Source of the DNA: Pseudoxanthomonas suwonensis 11-1
Lineage (GTDB): Bacteria > Pseudomonadota > Gammaproteobacteria > Xanthomonadales > Xanthomonadaceae
Assembly: GCF_000185965.1 (NCBI RefSeq)
Contig: NC_014924.1
Span: 682,001 to 746,000 of the forward strand
Length of the DNA: 64,000 nucleotides
Direction: 5' to 3'
Shown here in pieces: positions 51,031 through 59,372 of the stretch; the first letter of the stretch is position 1, and each line of letters begins with the position of its first letter. The notes under the pieces were generated by a model that saw only the letters and a program-made list of their open reading frames with translations, ran no database searches and was not told the origin of the DNA. Both the position numbers and the translations under genes were made by a program.

Positions 51031-53034
51031 TTGAGAATCCTCCGACATCCGCCCGGCCCGCAGGCCGTTGCGGGCTGCATCCTCCTGCTGGTGGGCCTGC
51101 TGGCCTGGTTCCTCTACGGGCAGGCGCGTGGTCTGACGTGGCAGTTTGATGACCTGATCAACCTGCGTGGCCTTACAAGGGCCAGTACGCAGGATGGCCT
51201 GGTCGGATTCGTTTTCGGCGGCATCGCCGGACCTGGTGGGCGGCCCCTCGCCCTTGCGAGCTTCCTCGCCGATTACGCGTACTGGCCTGGGGATCCCTGG
51301 GCCCTCGTCCGCCACACGCTGGTGTGGCACATGATGACCGGAGCCCTGGTCTTCATGTTCTTCCTGGCCGTGCTTCGCCAGCATGAGCGGCTGCAGGAAC
51401 GGGCGATGACGCTCGCCGCCGCCGCTGCCGCGGTCTGGCTGCTGATGCCCATTCATGCCAGCGGCATCCTCATGCCGGTCCAGCGCATGACGGTGATGTC
51501 CGGCTTCTTCGTCATGGCGACGCTGGTGGCCTACGTCCACCTGCGCGTGCGCCTGGCCGGGCGCGGGACCGTGGTGCCGATCCTCATCCTGGGGCTGGTC
51601 TGCGGCACCGGGATGGCGCTGGCCTACCTCACCAAGGAAAACGGCCTGCTGCTGCTCGCCTTCGTGCCGCTGGTGGAATGGCTGCTGCTCCCGAACCTGG
51701 CAGCGCCCGGACCCTGGCGGCTCTGGCGCTGGGGCATGCGTATTTCCTTCCTGGCTGTTCCCGCGGCGCTGGCATGGCGGCTGTGGGACACCTGGAGCCG
51801 GATGCAGGTCCGCTACACCTACGACCGTGAGTTCAGCCTGGCCGAACGTCTCGCCAGCGAAGCAGTGATCCTGTGGGAATACCTGCGGCACATCTTCATC
51901 CCGCGGGCCGCCCTGCTGGGTCCGTTCCATGACGGCCATGCGATCTGGAACTGGAAGTCGGTGCTGCCGTGGCTGGCAGTGCTTGCCTTCGTCATCCTGC
52001 TGGTCGCGACCTGGCGCATGGCCCGACGCGGCAGTGCTGCCTGGCGCTGGGCCTTCTTCGCGCTCGCGTTCTACCTTGCTGCACATATGATGGAGTCCAC
52101 GGTCATCCCGCTGGAACTCTATTTCGAACACCGCAACTACGTCGCGGCGCTGGGCATTGCCGGGCTGGTGGTAGTAGCGGTCGACACAGCCTTGCGAAAC
52201 GCCTCCTCCAAGGCCGTCGTGGCGGTCGTGGTCCTGGTCATGGGGGCCTACCACGTCATCATGCTCCAGCAGACCACCTCTCTATGGGGCAACCGGTTGC
52301 TTGCCGGGGAGATGTGGTACCAGGCGCACCCATCTTCCGGGCGCGCCGCCCAGCATCTCTCCTGGCTTTACCGCCAGTACGACTTCGATGACGCATCGAT
52401 CGCCGTGCTCGATCGCTTCTCCAGCGCCCACACCGGACGCATCGATATCGGCATGCAGGCACTGGACTCTTCCTGCAGGACCGGGACGGGGGCTGCCCTC
52501 GGCGAGCGCCTCGAGCGGCTGATCGTAGAAGTGCCGGAGCTTCGCAATCCGGCGGGCGTCGCGGGGACGATCGGGCGGCTTGGAGGCGCGATCCGCGCCG
52601 GCAAATGCCAGGGCATCGAGCTGGAGCGCTACAAGGCGCTGCTCCTTGCACTGATGGAGAACCCGCGCATCCAGCACATGCCTCGGGTCAGGCACCATGT
52701 CGACCACGAACTGGCCGCGATAGCGCTGGTCCAGGGCGATAACGAAGCGCGCCTGGGCTATCTGCGGCAAGCCTTCGATGATTATCCGAGCCTGTCCGGT
52801 GCGCAGGTCGTCGCGAGGTTGCTGTTCGCCCAGGGGCGCAATGATGAGGCCATCGCCTGGATCGAGCATGCGCTGGCGAGATCGCCCGACGGGCTGTCGC
52901 GTCGCGCGTGGGGCGTGACCCTGGGGAGCCTGCGCGAGGCGATCGTCGAGGTGGAGCGGCTCCGCAGCTCATGGAAGCTGCCAGGGGGTGACGACCAGCC
53001 AGGGGGCGTTGACGCCGATGATCATGCTCGATGA
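51031..53034 (+). CDS. Polytopic membrane protein with C-terminal TPR-like region, candidate pilin modification transferase
   Basis: Not recognised with certainty. About 667 residues. The first two thirds contain about ten hydrophobic segments (e.g. QAVAGCILLLVGLLAWFLYG, TGALVFMFFLAVL, TVVPILILGLVCGTGMALAYL). The last third (about residues 480-660) is soluble and helical with TPR-like pairs (DDASIAVLDRFSS, LGYLRQAFDDYPSLSGAQVV, NDEAIAWIEHALA). Its place directly after pilA, with TfpZ-like and flippase genes nearby, recalls TfpW or other pilin oligosaccharyltransferases, which are also large polytopic proteins. No catalytic motif was seen that proves this. The start is uncertain: TTG 51031 has GGGG ahead and no ATG fits. 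The end overlaps the flippase gene. Confidence 0.6.
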   Translation: MRILRHPPGPQAVAGCILLLVGLLAWFLYGQARGLTWQFDDLINLRGLTRASTQDGLVGFVFGGIAGPGGRPLALASFLADYAYWPGDPWALVRHTLVWHMMTGALVFMFFLAVLRQHERLQERAMTLAAAAAAVWLLMPIHASGILMPVQRMTVMSGFFVMATLVAYVHLRVRLAGRGTVVPILILGLVCGTGMALAYLTKENGLLLLAFVPLVEWLLLPNLAAPGPWRLWRWGMRISFLAVPAALAWRLWDTWSRMQVRYTYDREFSLAERLASEAVILWEYLRHIFIPRAALLGPFHDGHAIWNWKSVLPWLAVLAFVILLVATWRMARRGSAAWRWAFFALAFYLAAHMMESTVIPLELYFEHRNYVAALGIAGLVVVAVDTALRNASSKAVVAVVVLVMGAYHVIMLQQTTSLWGNRLLAGEMWYQAHPSSGRAAQHLSWLYRQYDFDDASIAVLDRFSSAHTGRIDIGMQALDSSCRTGTGAALGERLERLIVEVPELRNPAGVAGTIGRLGGAIRAGKCQGIELERYKALLLALMENPRIQHMPRVRHHVDHELAAIALVQGDNEARLGYLRQAFDDYPSLSGAQVVARLLFAQGRNDEAIAWIEHALARSPDGLSRRAWGVTLGSLREAIVEVERLRSSWKLPGGDDQPGGVDADDHAR

Positions 53035-54784
53035 CCTTCGCAAGGTCTGGACGCTGTTCACACCGGACAGCCGGCGACGTGCTGTCGGGCTATTGGTCCT
53101 GGTGGTCCTGATGGCACTGGTGGAGGCGGCAGGCGTGCTGTCGATCCTTCCATTCCTGAGCGTGCTGGGGGATCCAGGGGTGGTGCAGCGGAACCCACTG
53201 ATCGCCGCGGCCTATCGCGAGTTTGGATTCCAGGGCGCGCGCCAGTTCACGGTTGCGCTCGGCATCTTCTCTGTCGTATTCGTCCTTGCATCTTCCGCGC
53301 TCAAGGTGACGACCCAGCACGTCCTCAACCGTTTCGTTCACCTGCAGCGGCATTCCATCAGCATGCGCCTGCTGGCGACCTATTTGCAGCAACCCTATGC
53401 CTTCTTCCTTGCGCGCAATTCATCGGATCTTTCGAAAGCAATCCTGTCCGAAACCGACCAGATCCTTTCCAACCTGATCCAGCCTCTGGCGCAGATGGTC
53501 GCGCAGCTGGTCGTGGTGATGGCAATGGTCACGCTGATCCTTTGTTATGACCCGCTGATGGCGCTGGTCTTGCTGGGTACCGTCGGCGCCCTGTATGCCG
53601 TCATCTACTCACTCGTGCGGAAGCGACTGGGACGCATCGGTGCAGAGCGTATCGCTGCCAACCGGGAGCGTTACCAGGCCTGCAATGAGGCGCTGGGTGG
53701 CATCAAGGACGTCAAGGTGACCAACTCGGCTGGCGCTTACATGTCGCGCTTCCGGCACGCATCACGGACCTTCTCGCGACACCTTGCGTCCAACGACACG
53801 CTGAGCCAGGCGCCGCTTTACCTGGTTGAGGCTGTGGGGTATTCGTGCCTCATCCTCGTGGCGCTGCTACTGCTGGCACGGGCGGAGAATGTCGGTGAGG
53901 TTCTGCCTGCGCTTGGCCTGTATGGTATAGCCGCCTATCGCATGCTGCCGGCTGCGCAGATCATCTACCGAGGCTTCGCCAAGTTGCGGTTCTCTTCTGC
54001 GGCTCTGGAGATGCTCTCCGCAGACCTGGGGCTGGAGATGCCTCTCCTTCCCTGCGTCTTGAATCCCGTCGAAATGGTGGAGCCACGCCACGAGATCCGC
54101 CTGGTGGGAATCACGTTCGCCTATCCGTCTGCTCCCGAGAAAAAGGTGATCGAGGGGTTCGATTTGGTCATTCCGGCGTGCTCGACCGTTGGTATCTGCG
54201 GGCGCAGTGGTGCTGGCAAGAGCACCTTGATGGACATCCTTCTCGGCCTGCTTCGCCCCTCGGAAGGGCGGCTCATGGTCGATGACGTCATCATCGATGA
54301 TGCATCTGTGCCGGCGTGGCAGCGCTCAATTGGGTATGTCCCCCAGCACATCTTCCTGGCAGACGCCAGCGTGGCGGCCAACATTGCCTTCGGCGTCCCC
54401 AAGGCCGAAATCGACATGGTGGCAGTGGAGAAGGCGGCTCGTGCAGCACAGATACACGAGTTCGTGGCAGGCGAGCTTGCGCAGGGCTACGCTACATATG
54501 TCGGAGAGCGGGGAGTGCGTCTTTCCGGTGGGCAGCGTCAAAGACTCGGAATTGCCAGGGCGCTTTACCGGGATCCGCCTATCCTGCTGTTCGATGAAGC
54601 GACAAGCGCGCTGGATGCCGACACCGAGCGGGCACTCAACGAGTCAATCAGGGCCCTGAAGGGCAAGAGGACCATGGTGGTCATTGCACACAAGGAAAGC
54701 TCGCTTGCAATGTGCGACCGGGTGATCGAGGTTGGCCGGACCAGAACGTCGGGAAATGATGCAGTTGGGGGAGCGCAGGCATGA
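53018..54784 (+). CDS. ABC-type lipid-linked glycan flippase (MsbA/PglK-like)
   Basis: A 588-residue half-transporter. The membrane domain (about 1-340) has six segments (e.g. AVGLLVLVVLMALVEAAGVLSILPFL, LAQMVAQLVVVMAMVTLILCY). The ATPase has Walker A GRSGAGKST at about residues 394-402, a signature LSGGQRQRLGIARAL near 500 and Walker B ILLFDEATSALD. The size and layout match lipid-linked oligosaccharide flippases such as PglK. It would carry a lipid-linked glycan or polyol phosphate chain across the inner membrane. ATG 53018 is preferred; GTG 52988 would lengthen it by ten residues. Overlaps at both ends suggest an operon. Confidence 0.85.
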   Translation: MIMLDDLRKVWTLFTPDSRRRAVGLLVLVVLMALVEAAGVLSILPFLSVLGDPGVVQRNPLIAAAYREFGFQGARQFTVALGIFSVVFVLASSALKVTTQHVLNRFVHLQRHSISMRLLATYLQQPYAFFLARNSSDLSKAILSETDQILSNLIQPLAQMVAQLVVVMAMVTLILCYDPLMALVLLGTVGALYAVIYSLVRKRLGRIGAERIAANRERYQACNEALGGIKDVKVTNSAGAYMSRFRHASRTFSRHLASNDTLSQAPLYLVEAVGYSCLILVALLLLARAENVGEVLPALGLYGIAAYRMLPAAQIIYRGFAKLRFSSAALEMLSADLGLEMPLLPCVLNPVEMVEPRHEIRLVGITFAYPSAPEKKVIEGFDLVIPACSTVGICGRSGAGKSTLMDILLGLLRPSEGRLMVDDVIIDDASVPAWQRSIGYVPQHIFLADASVAANIAFGVPKAEIDMVAVEKAARAAQIHEFVAGELAQGYATYVGERGVRLSGGQRQRLGIARALYRDPPILLFDEATSALDADTERALNESIRALKGKRTMVVIAHKESSLAMCDRVIEVGRTRTSGNDAVGGAQA

Positions 54785-55533
54785 GGATCTTCGGCAAGGG
54801 CGCCCAAGGGGCGGAGCCCCGGATAGAGCGCAGCAGCGTCGAGCGCTTCTTCGAGGAGCGGGCTGGCAAGCTTTCGCAGGTCGGTGCACTCAAGGCGGTT
54901 CTTTACCAGGACAAGCATCCAGATCTCGCCGAACGGCGGGACGCGGCAGAAAAGGCCCGCATCCGCCCGCTTCTCCGGCTGGCTGGGCACGAGCGGGTGC
55001 TGGACGTCGGCAGCGGGACAGGCCGTTGGACCGACGAGCTTGCAAGCTCGGTGGCGTACTACCACGGCATCGATTTCAGTGCCGGACTGGTCGAGTATGC
55101 ACGCCAGCGACACCCGCCCGGGCCTCGGGTTGGTTTCACTGTTGCGTCCGCGGATGACTACTCGCTTGAGTCGCTGGGCGTTGGCGAGCCCTTTGACGTC
55201 ATCCTCTGCTGCGGGGTGATGATTTATCTCAACGACGACGAAGTGGATCGCGCGCTTCGCTGCATGGCGGAGGTATGCGCGCCGCAGGCAAGGATAGTGT
55301 TGCGCGAGCCCGTGGGTATCGCGGACAGGTTGACCATCAGCGAGCACTACTCGGACGAGATGGAGCAGACCTACAACGCCATCTATCGCACCGAGGAGGA
55401 GCTGATCCGTCGCATCGGCCATGAACTAGGCACCAGGGGCTTCCATGTCAGTGATGCCGGCGACGTCTACGAGGCTGCGCTGAACAATCGGGCGGAAACC
55501 ATCCAGCGCTGGTTCGTCATGGAGCGTCCATGA
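54781..55533 (+). CDS. Class I SAM-dependent methyltransferase
   Basis: A 250-residue Rossmann methyltransferase. The SAM-binding VLDVGSGTGRW is at residues 73-83, the acidic end of beta-2 follows in HGIDFSAGLVEYA, and post-motif FDVILCCGVMIYL is near residue 140. The product is not determinable. It overlaps the flippase and HAD genes as ATGA, so it belongs to the polymer operon. In polyol-phosphate and O-antigen systems a methyltransferase may cap the chain end or modify a sugar; this is inference. Confidence 0.8.
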   Translation: MRIFGKGAQGAEPRIERSSVERFFEERAGKLSQVGALKAVLYQDKHPDLAERRDAAEKARIRPLLRLAGHERVLDVGSGTGRWTDELASSVAYYHGIDFSAGLVEYARQRHPPGPRVGFTVASADDYSLESLGVGEPFDVILCCGVMIYLNDDEVDRALRCMAEVCAPQARIVLREPVGIADRLTISEHYSDEMEQTYNAIYRTEEELIRRIGHELGTRGFHVSDAGDVYEAALNNRAETIQRWFVMERP

Positions 55534-56132
55534 GCCGTACCGCCTATTGCTTCGACCTGGACGGTACCCTCACGTCGACCGAAATCCTGCCTTCGATCGC
55601 GGCGGAACTGGGCTTGTCCGAGGAAATTGCGACGTTGACCCGCATCACCATGGAGGGGTGGATCACCTTTGCCGAATCCCTCCGTCTGCGCGTGGCCATA
55701 CTCGGGCAGGTCCCGCTGGATGTCGTCAGATCCATCGTGGATGACATCGATCTGGATCCGGCCCTTGAGGCTTTTATTCGCGCCCGCCCGGACGAGTGCT
55801 TCGTGGTCACGGGCAACCTCGACTTGTGGGTCGGGCATCTCGTCGGTCGGCTTGGATGCCAAGGAGTGACTTCCCGCGCCAAGACCCGCAACGGCGTCGT
55901 GGTTCTTGAGCGGGTGCTGGACAAGGGTGATGCCGTGAAGGGGCTGCGCACTGCAGGATTTGATCGCATCATCTCGGTCGGAGATGGTTCGAATGATGTA
56001 CCTATGTTCAAGGAATCCGATATCGCAATCGCGTTCGGGGGCGTGCACAGCCCGACGCAGGCCGCCATCTCGGAGGCTGAATTTGTTGTCCATGACGCGG
56101 AGGCGCTGTGCAGCCTGTTGAGTACGCTGTAA
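55530..56132 (+). CDS. HAD superfamily phosphatase (SerB-like)
   Basis: A 200-residue HAD-IB phosphatase. Motif I FDLDGTL carries the nucleophile D9 and D11; motif II is FVVTGN near residue 92; the motif III lysine is in VLDKGDAVKGL; motif IV is SVGDGSNDVPMF. The small cap between motifs I and II suits a small phosphoester. It is followed by a LicC-like nucleotidyltransferase overlapping it by 25 bases, so the two may act on successive intermediates. Confidence 0.85.
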   Translation: MSRTAYCFDLDGTLTSTEILPSIAAELGLSEEIATLTRITMEGWITFAESLRLRVAILGQVPLDVVRSIVDDIDLDPALEAFIRARPDECFVVTGNLDLWVGHLVGRLGCQGVTSRAKTRNGVVVLERVLDKGDAVKGLRTAGFDRIISVGDGSNDVPMFKESDIAIAFGGVHSPTQAAISEAEFVVHDAEALCSLLSTL

Positions 56133-56794
56133 TCGCATCGGCTGGCCTTGGATCCCGGCTCGGCCATGGTTTGCCCAAGTCCATGCTGGAGATTAACGGT
56201 CGCACCGTCCTCTCGCGCTTGATCGAGAGCCTCCGGCCGCACGTCAAGGGAGTCCGTGTAGTGGTGGGGTACCGCGAGGACCTGGTGATCGGTCTTTGTG
56301 CGTCCCTTCACCGGGACGTGGTGATCGTGCGCAACCCGGAGTTCCGGACGACCAACACGGTCCAGAGCATGGCCATGGGAGCGAGGGGGCTTTCAGGCAA
56401 GGTGCTCTTCCTGGACGGCGACCTGATCGTCGAGCCTGGGTCCTTGAGCCACTTCATCGCCAAGGCGGCGGATGTGCCGAGCCTGGTCGCGGTGGCGCCG
56501 AGTCGTAGCGAGAATCCAGTCAATGTCGTCGTGGACGGACCTGAATCGCGGATGCTGGTCACCAGATTTACCCGGGATGCTGGTCACCCCTACGAGTGGG
56601 CCAACGTGGTGGCTGGACCCGCCGACATGATGGATGGTGCCGAAGGTTACGTTTTCCAGCGGCTTGAGGAGCATCTCCCGCTTGATGCAGCGTTGCTGGA
56701 CCTCAGGGAGGTCGATACTCCTGCCGATCTCGAACTGGCCAAGGCCTTTGCCCTCCAGGTCGATGAGCAAGGCGCGTTGCGTGCACGAGCCTGA
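56108..56794 (+). CDS. Nucleotidyltransferase, LicC/MobA-like
   Basis: A 228-residue NTP transferase with the signature AGLGSRLGHGLPKSMLEINGR (residues 11-31, with conserved G-x-G-x-R and PK) and the metal motif FLDGDL near residue 95. Enzymes of this group activate a sugar phosphate or phosphocholine with an NTP. The start is a GTG (56108) inside the HAD gene. The LicD-family gene follows 9 bases later, recalling licC-licD pairs, but licA and licB are not here. Whether the product is CDP-choline, CDP-glycerol or a nucleotide sugar cannot be decided. Confidence 0.8.
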   Translation: MQPVEYAVIASAGLGSRLGHGLPKSMLEINGRTVLSRLIESLRPHVKGVRVVVGYREDLVIGLCASLHRDVVIVRNPEFRTTNTVQSMAMGARGLSGKVLFLDGDLIVEPGSLSHFIAKAADVPSLVAVAPSRSENPVNVVVDGPESRMLVTRFTRDAGHPYEWANVVAGPADMMDGAEGYVFQRLEEHLPLDAALLDLREVDTPADLELAKAFALQVDEQGALRARA

Positions 56795-56803
56795 GTAGGC
56801 GCC

Positions 56804-57697
56804 ATGCAATTTCCCGACGAACGCAACGCGGACGCAAGCCCGCTGCGCAGGGTGCAGCTGATCGAACTCCGGCTCCTGAAAATGGTTGACTGGATATGCC
56901 GGACCCACGGGCTGCGCTACTGGCTCGACGGCGGCACGCTGCTCGGGGCCATCCGGCACGGTGGCTTCATCCCGTGGGACGACGATGTCGATATCGGGAT
57001 GCCAAGGAGGGACTACCTGCGTTTCCTCGAAGTTGCGCCTGTCCTGCTGCCGGACGACGCCTTCGTCGAGACAGGCGCGGCAGGCAGTGGGAGGCACTAC
57101 AACATTCCCTGCAGGGTGCGGGACCGGCACAGCCGCATCATGGATACACAGAGCGAAGACAATGCCGGGCAAGGGATCTTCATCGACATCATCCCCTTCG
57201 ATCACTTTCACGAAGGGGGACTGATGGCGCTCACGGAGCGCATGGCCAAGTTGGCCTATCGGGAGCTGCTCAAGATCCACCAGCCGACGCGTTCGGCTGG
57301 GAGGATCCACAGATTCTCCAGCCGCCTGCTCTCCACGCCCATCCCCGGAGTGACGCCGGAACTGCCAATCCGCCTCTTCAGTCGGTTCTGCAAAGCCGCC
57401 TTCGTGGGGCGCACGCACAATTCCGGTGGCTGCCTCGGATACGGGTTCGACGTGCGCTGGACGAGGATCTTCCGTGAGATGGACATTCTCCCACTGCGCA
57501 TGGCGTCATTCGAAGGGGTGGAGTTCATGGTCCCCGCGAATGCCCATGCTGTCCTTGAGCTGTTCTACGGTTCCGACTACATGCAGCCGCCTCCGCCATC
57601 GGAGCGAGGTGCTAGGCACTTCGGCACGGTTGTGATCGACACGCGCCTTGGGGAGCGGCCGGAGATGGTCGGCTGGGAAGCGGCTGGTCAGTTATGA
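56804..57697 (+). CDS. LicD family phosphotransferase
   Basis: A 297-residue protein with the full LicD motif near residues 39-64: YWLDGGTLLGAIRHGGFIPW, then DDDVDIGM. The family transfers phosphocholine or phosphoryl-polyol units from CDP donors to glycans. The central region has GIFIDIIPFDH, typical of the family. The start at 56804 follows the LicC-like gene by 9 bases, and the end overlaps the next gene as ATGA. Confidence 0.9.
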   Translation: MQFPDERNADASPLRRVQLIELRLLKMVDWICRTHGLRYWLDGGTLLGAIRHGGFIPWDDDVDIGMPRRDYLRFLEVAPVLLPDDAFVETGAAGSGRHYNIPCRVRDRHSRIMDTQSEDNAGQGIFIDIIPFDHFHEGGLMALTERMAKLAYRELLKIHQPTRSAGRIHRFSSRLLSTPIPGVTPELPIRLFSRFCKAAFVGRTHNSGGCLGYGFDVRWTRIFREMDILPLRMASFEGVEFMVPANAHAVLELFYGSDYMQPPPPSERGARHFGTVVIDTRLGERPEMVGWEAAGQL

Positions 57698-58956
57698 AGG
57701 TGATCCAGAGGCGCGCCCTCTCCAATGCACTGCTGCTCTTGGGTAGCGTGGCCTGGTCGCTGCTGCGTCCGGTGGCGTGGCTGGTTCGACGCCGTGAAGA
57801 CCTGGTCGCTTTTTACGGGCGGGACGGCGGGCGATTCCTGGATAACTGCAAACACCTGTTCTGCGGGGGCTCCGCCGAGACGCTGCCGGGAATCAGGACG
57901 GTATACATCGCGCACAGCGACGAACTCGTGGAGTTGATCGCAGGGTACGGTCGCGAAGCGGTCCGCAAGGGTACCTTGGCGGAGCTCCTACTCTGGTTGC
58001 GCGCCGGGACGATCGTGGTGGACAGCGTGGACTGGACCGATGGCTTCCGGTTCGCGGCATCGCAGGGTGCCCGGATCGTGCAGCTCTGGCACGGAATTCC
58101 GCTGAAGCACGTACAGTTGGCCCGTGTCCGCGGTCGTGCGCGCCGACGGTTCGGCTTGGAGTGGGCATATCAGCTGTACCTGAGGGCGTCGGGACGCCTG
58201 CGCCCGGTCAGCTGGCTGCTTAGTACTTCACCGTTCGTTACGGAGCATGCATTCAGTCGCTCGTTCCTGTACGAAGCCGTATCTCACGCAGGATATCCGC
58301 GTAATGATGCCTTTTTCGACGGCAGCCCCCTGCGCATGCTAAACGTCGATCAGAGGGCCGCGTCGCTCGTAGCGGCCCAGCGCCAACGCGGTGGGAGCGT
58401 TGGCGTGTACGCGCCGACCTTCCGGGACTCGCTGGCCGACCCTTTTGCGAAAGGGGAACTGGATCTCGAAGGGCTATCCGCCGCCGCCATGGCAGTCGGC
58501 ACGCTGCTGCTGGTAAAGCTGCACCCGTGGATGCACGGTCACCTCAGGTCCACGGACCACCATGGCCTAGTGTTCGTCGCGCCCGATTCGGATATCTATC
58601 CGCTCCTGTGCCATGCCGACTTTCTCGTAACCGACTACTCGTCGATCTTCTTCGACTACCTGATGCTGGACCGTCCGGTGATCTTTTTCCCGTATGACCT
58701 TGACAGGTATCTTCGTCAGGAACGAGACATGTACTTCGAGTACGGGGAATTCACCCCCGGAGAGAAGGTGTTTGACCTGGATGGCTTGGAGGCCGCGATG
58801 CGGAAGGCAATCATGGATCCATCATATGGAGCAGGCGAGCGCGACCGGATCCGGCGCACGGTCTTCAGCCATGCCAGCGGATCTGCTGCGGAACGGCTCT
58901 ACCGGGAACTATTCCCGCGGGCCTCGAATTCCAGCGATGTTGGGACCGGACAATGA
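57694..58956 (+). CDS. CDP-glycerol glycerophosphotransferase (TagB/TagF-like), first copy
   Basis: A 420-residue GT-B transferase of the Glyphos_transf family, known for building teichoic acids from CDP-glycerol or CDP-ribitol. Motifs: LWHGIPLK at about residues 131-138, YAPTFRD near 253, and a DYSSIFFDYLMLDRPVIFF segment near 313-331. An N-terminal hydrophobic segment (ALLLLGSVAWSLLRPVAWLV) may bind the membrane. The length is shorter than Gram-positive TagF. It overlaps both neighbours as ATGA. Confidence 0.9.
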   Translation: MKVIQRRALSNALLLLGSVAWSLLRPVAWLVRRREDLVAFYGRDGGRFLDNCKHLFCGGSAETLPGIRTVYIAHSDELVELIAGYGREAVRKGTLAELLLWLRAGTIVVDSVDWTDGFRFAASQGARIVQLWHGIPLKHVQLARVRGRARRRFGLEWAYQLYLRASGRLRPVSWLLSTSPFVTEHAFSRSFLYEAVSHAGYPRNDAFFDGSPLRMLNVDQRAASLVAAQRQRGGSVGVYAPTFRDSLADPFAKGELDLEGLSAAAMAVGTLLLVKLHPWMHGHLRSTDHHGLVFVAPDSDIYPLLCHADFLVTDYSSIFFDYLMLDRPVIFFPYDLDRYLRQERDMYFEYGEFTPGEKVFDLDGLEAAMRKAIMDPSYGAGERDRIRRTVFSHASGSAAERLYRELFPRASNSSDVGTGQ

Positions 58957-59372
58957 GTCTGGCCGTGGATAGCAGCCGCGGTTCAATGATCGTCGTGACC
59001 TTCGGCACCTTCGACGTGCTGCACCTTGGTCACCTGCGCATCCTCGAGCGCGCTGCTGAGCTGGGCGACCGCCTGGTGGTTGGCGTCTCGTCGGATGCGC
59101 TGAACATCTCCAAGAAGGGGCGGGCACCAGTGTTCCCGGAGCACGAGCGGATGCGCCTGGTCGGGGCATTGCGCTGCGTCAGCGAGGTGTTCCTTGAGGA
59201 GTCGCTGGAACTCAAGCGCAACTACCTGCTGCGTTACCGGGCCGACGTGCTGGCCATGGGCGACGACTGGCGTGGCCGCTTCGACGAATTCTCGGATATC
59301 TGCAGGGTGGTCTACTTCGAGCGGACGCCGGCGATCTCCACCACCGCATTGATCGAGAAGATCCGGCTCTAG
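58953..59372 (+). CDS. Glycerol-3-phosphate cytidylyltransferase-like (TagD-like)
   Basis: A 139-residue cytidylyltransferase. The HxGH motif is in GTFDVLHLGH (residues 18-27), and RTPAISTT (124-131) corresponds to the RTxGISTT motif. The most likely product is CDP-glycerol, the donor for the two TagB/TagF-like enzymes. A related possibility is another CDP-polyol. ATG 58953 overlaps the previous stop as ATGA. Its TAG stop is the middle of a CTAG shared with the convergent gene. Confidence 0.88.
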   Translation: MSLAVDSSRGSMIVVTFGTFDVLHLGHLRILERAAELGDRLVVGVSSDALNISKKGRAPVFPEHERMRLVGALRCVSEVFLEESLELKRNYLLRYRADVLAMGDDWRGRFDEFSDICRVVYFERTPAISTTALIEKIRL

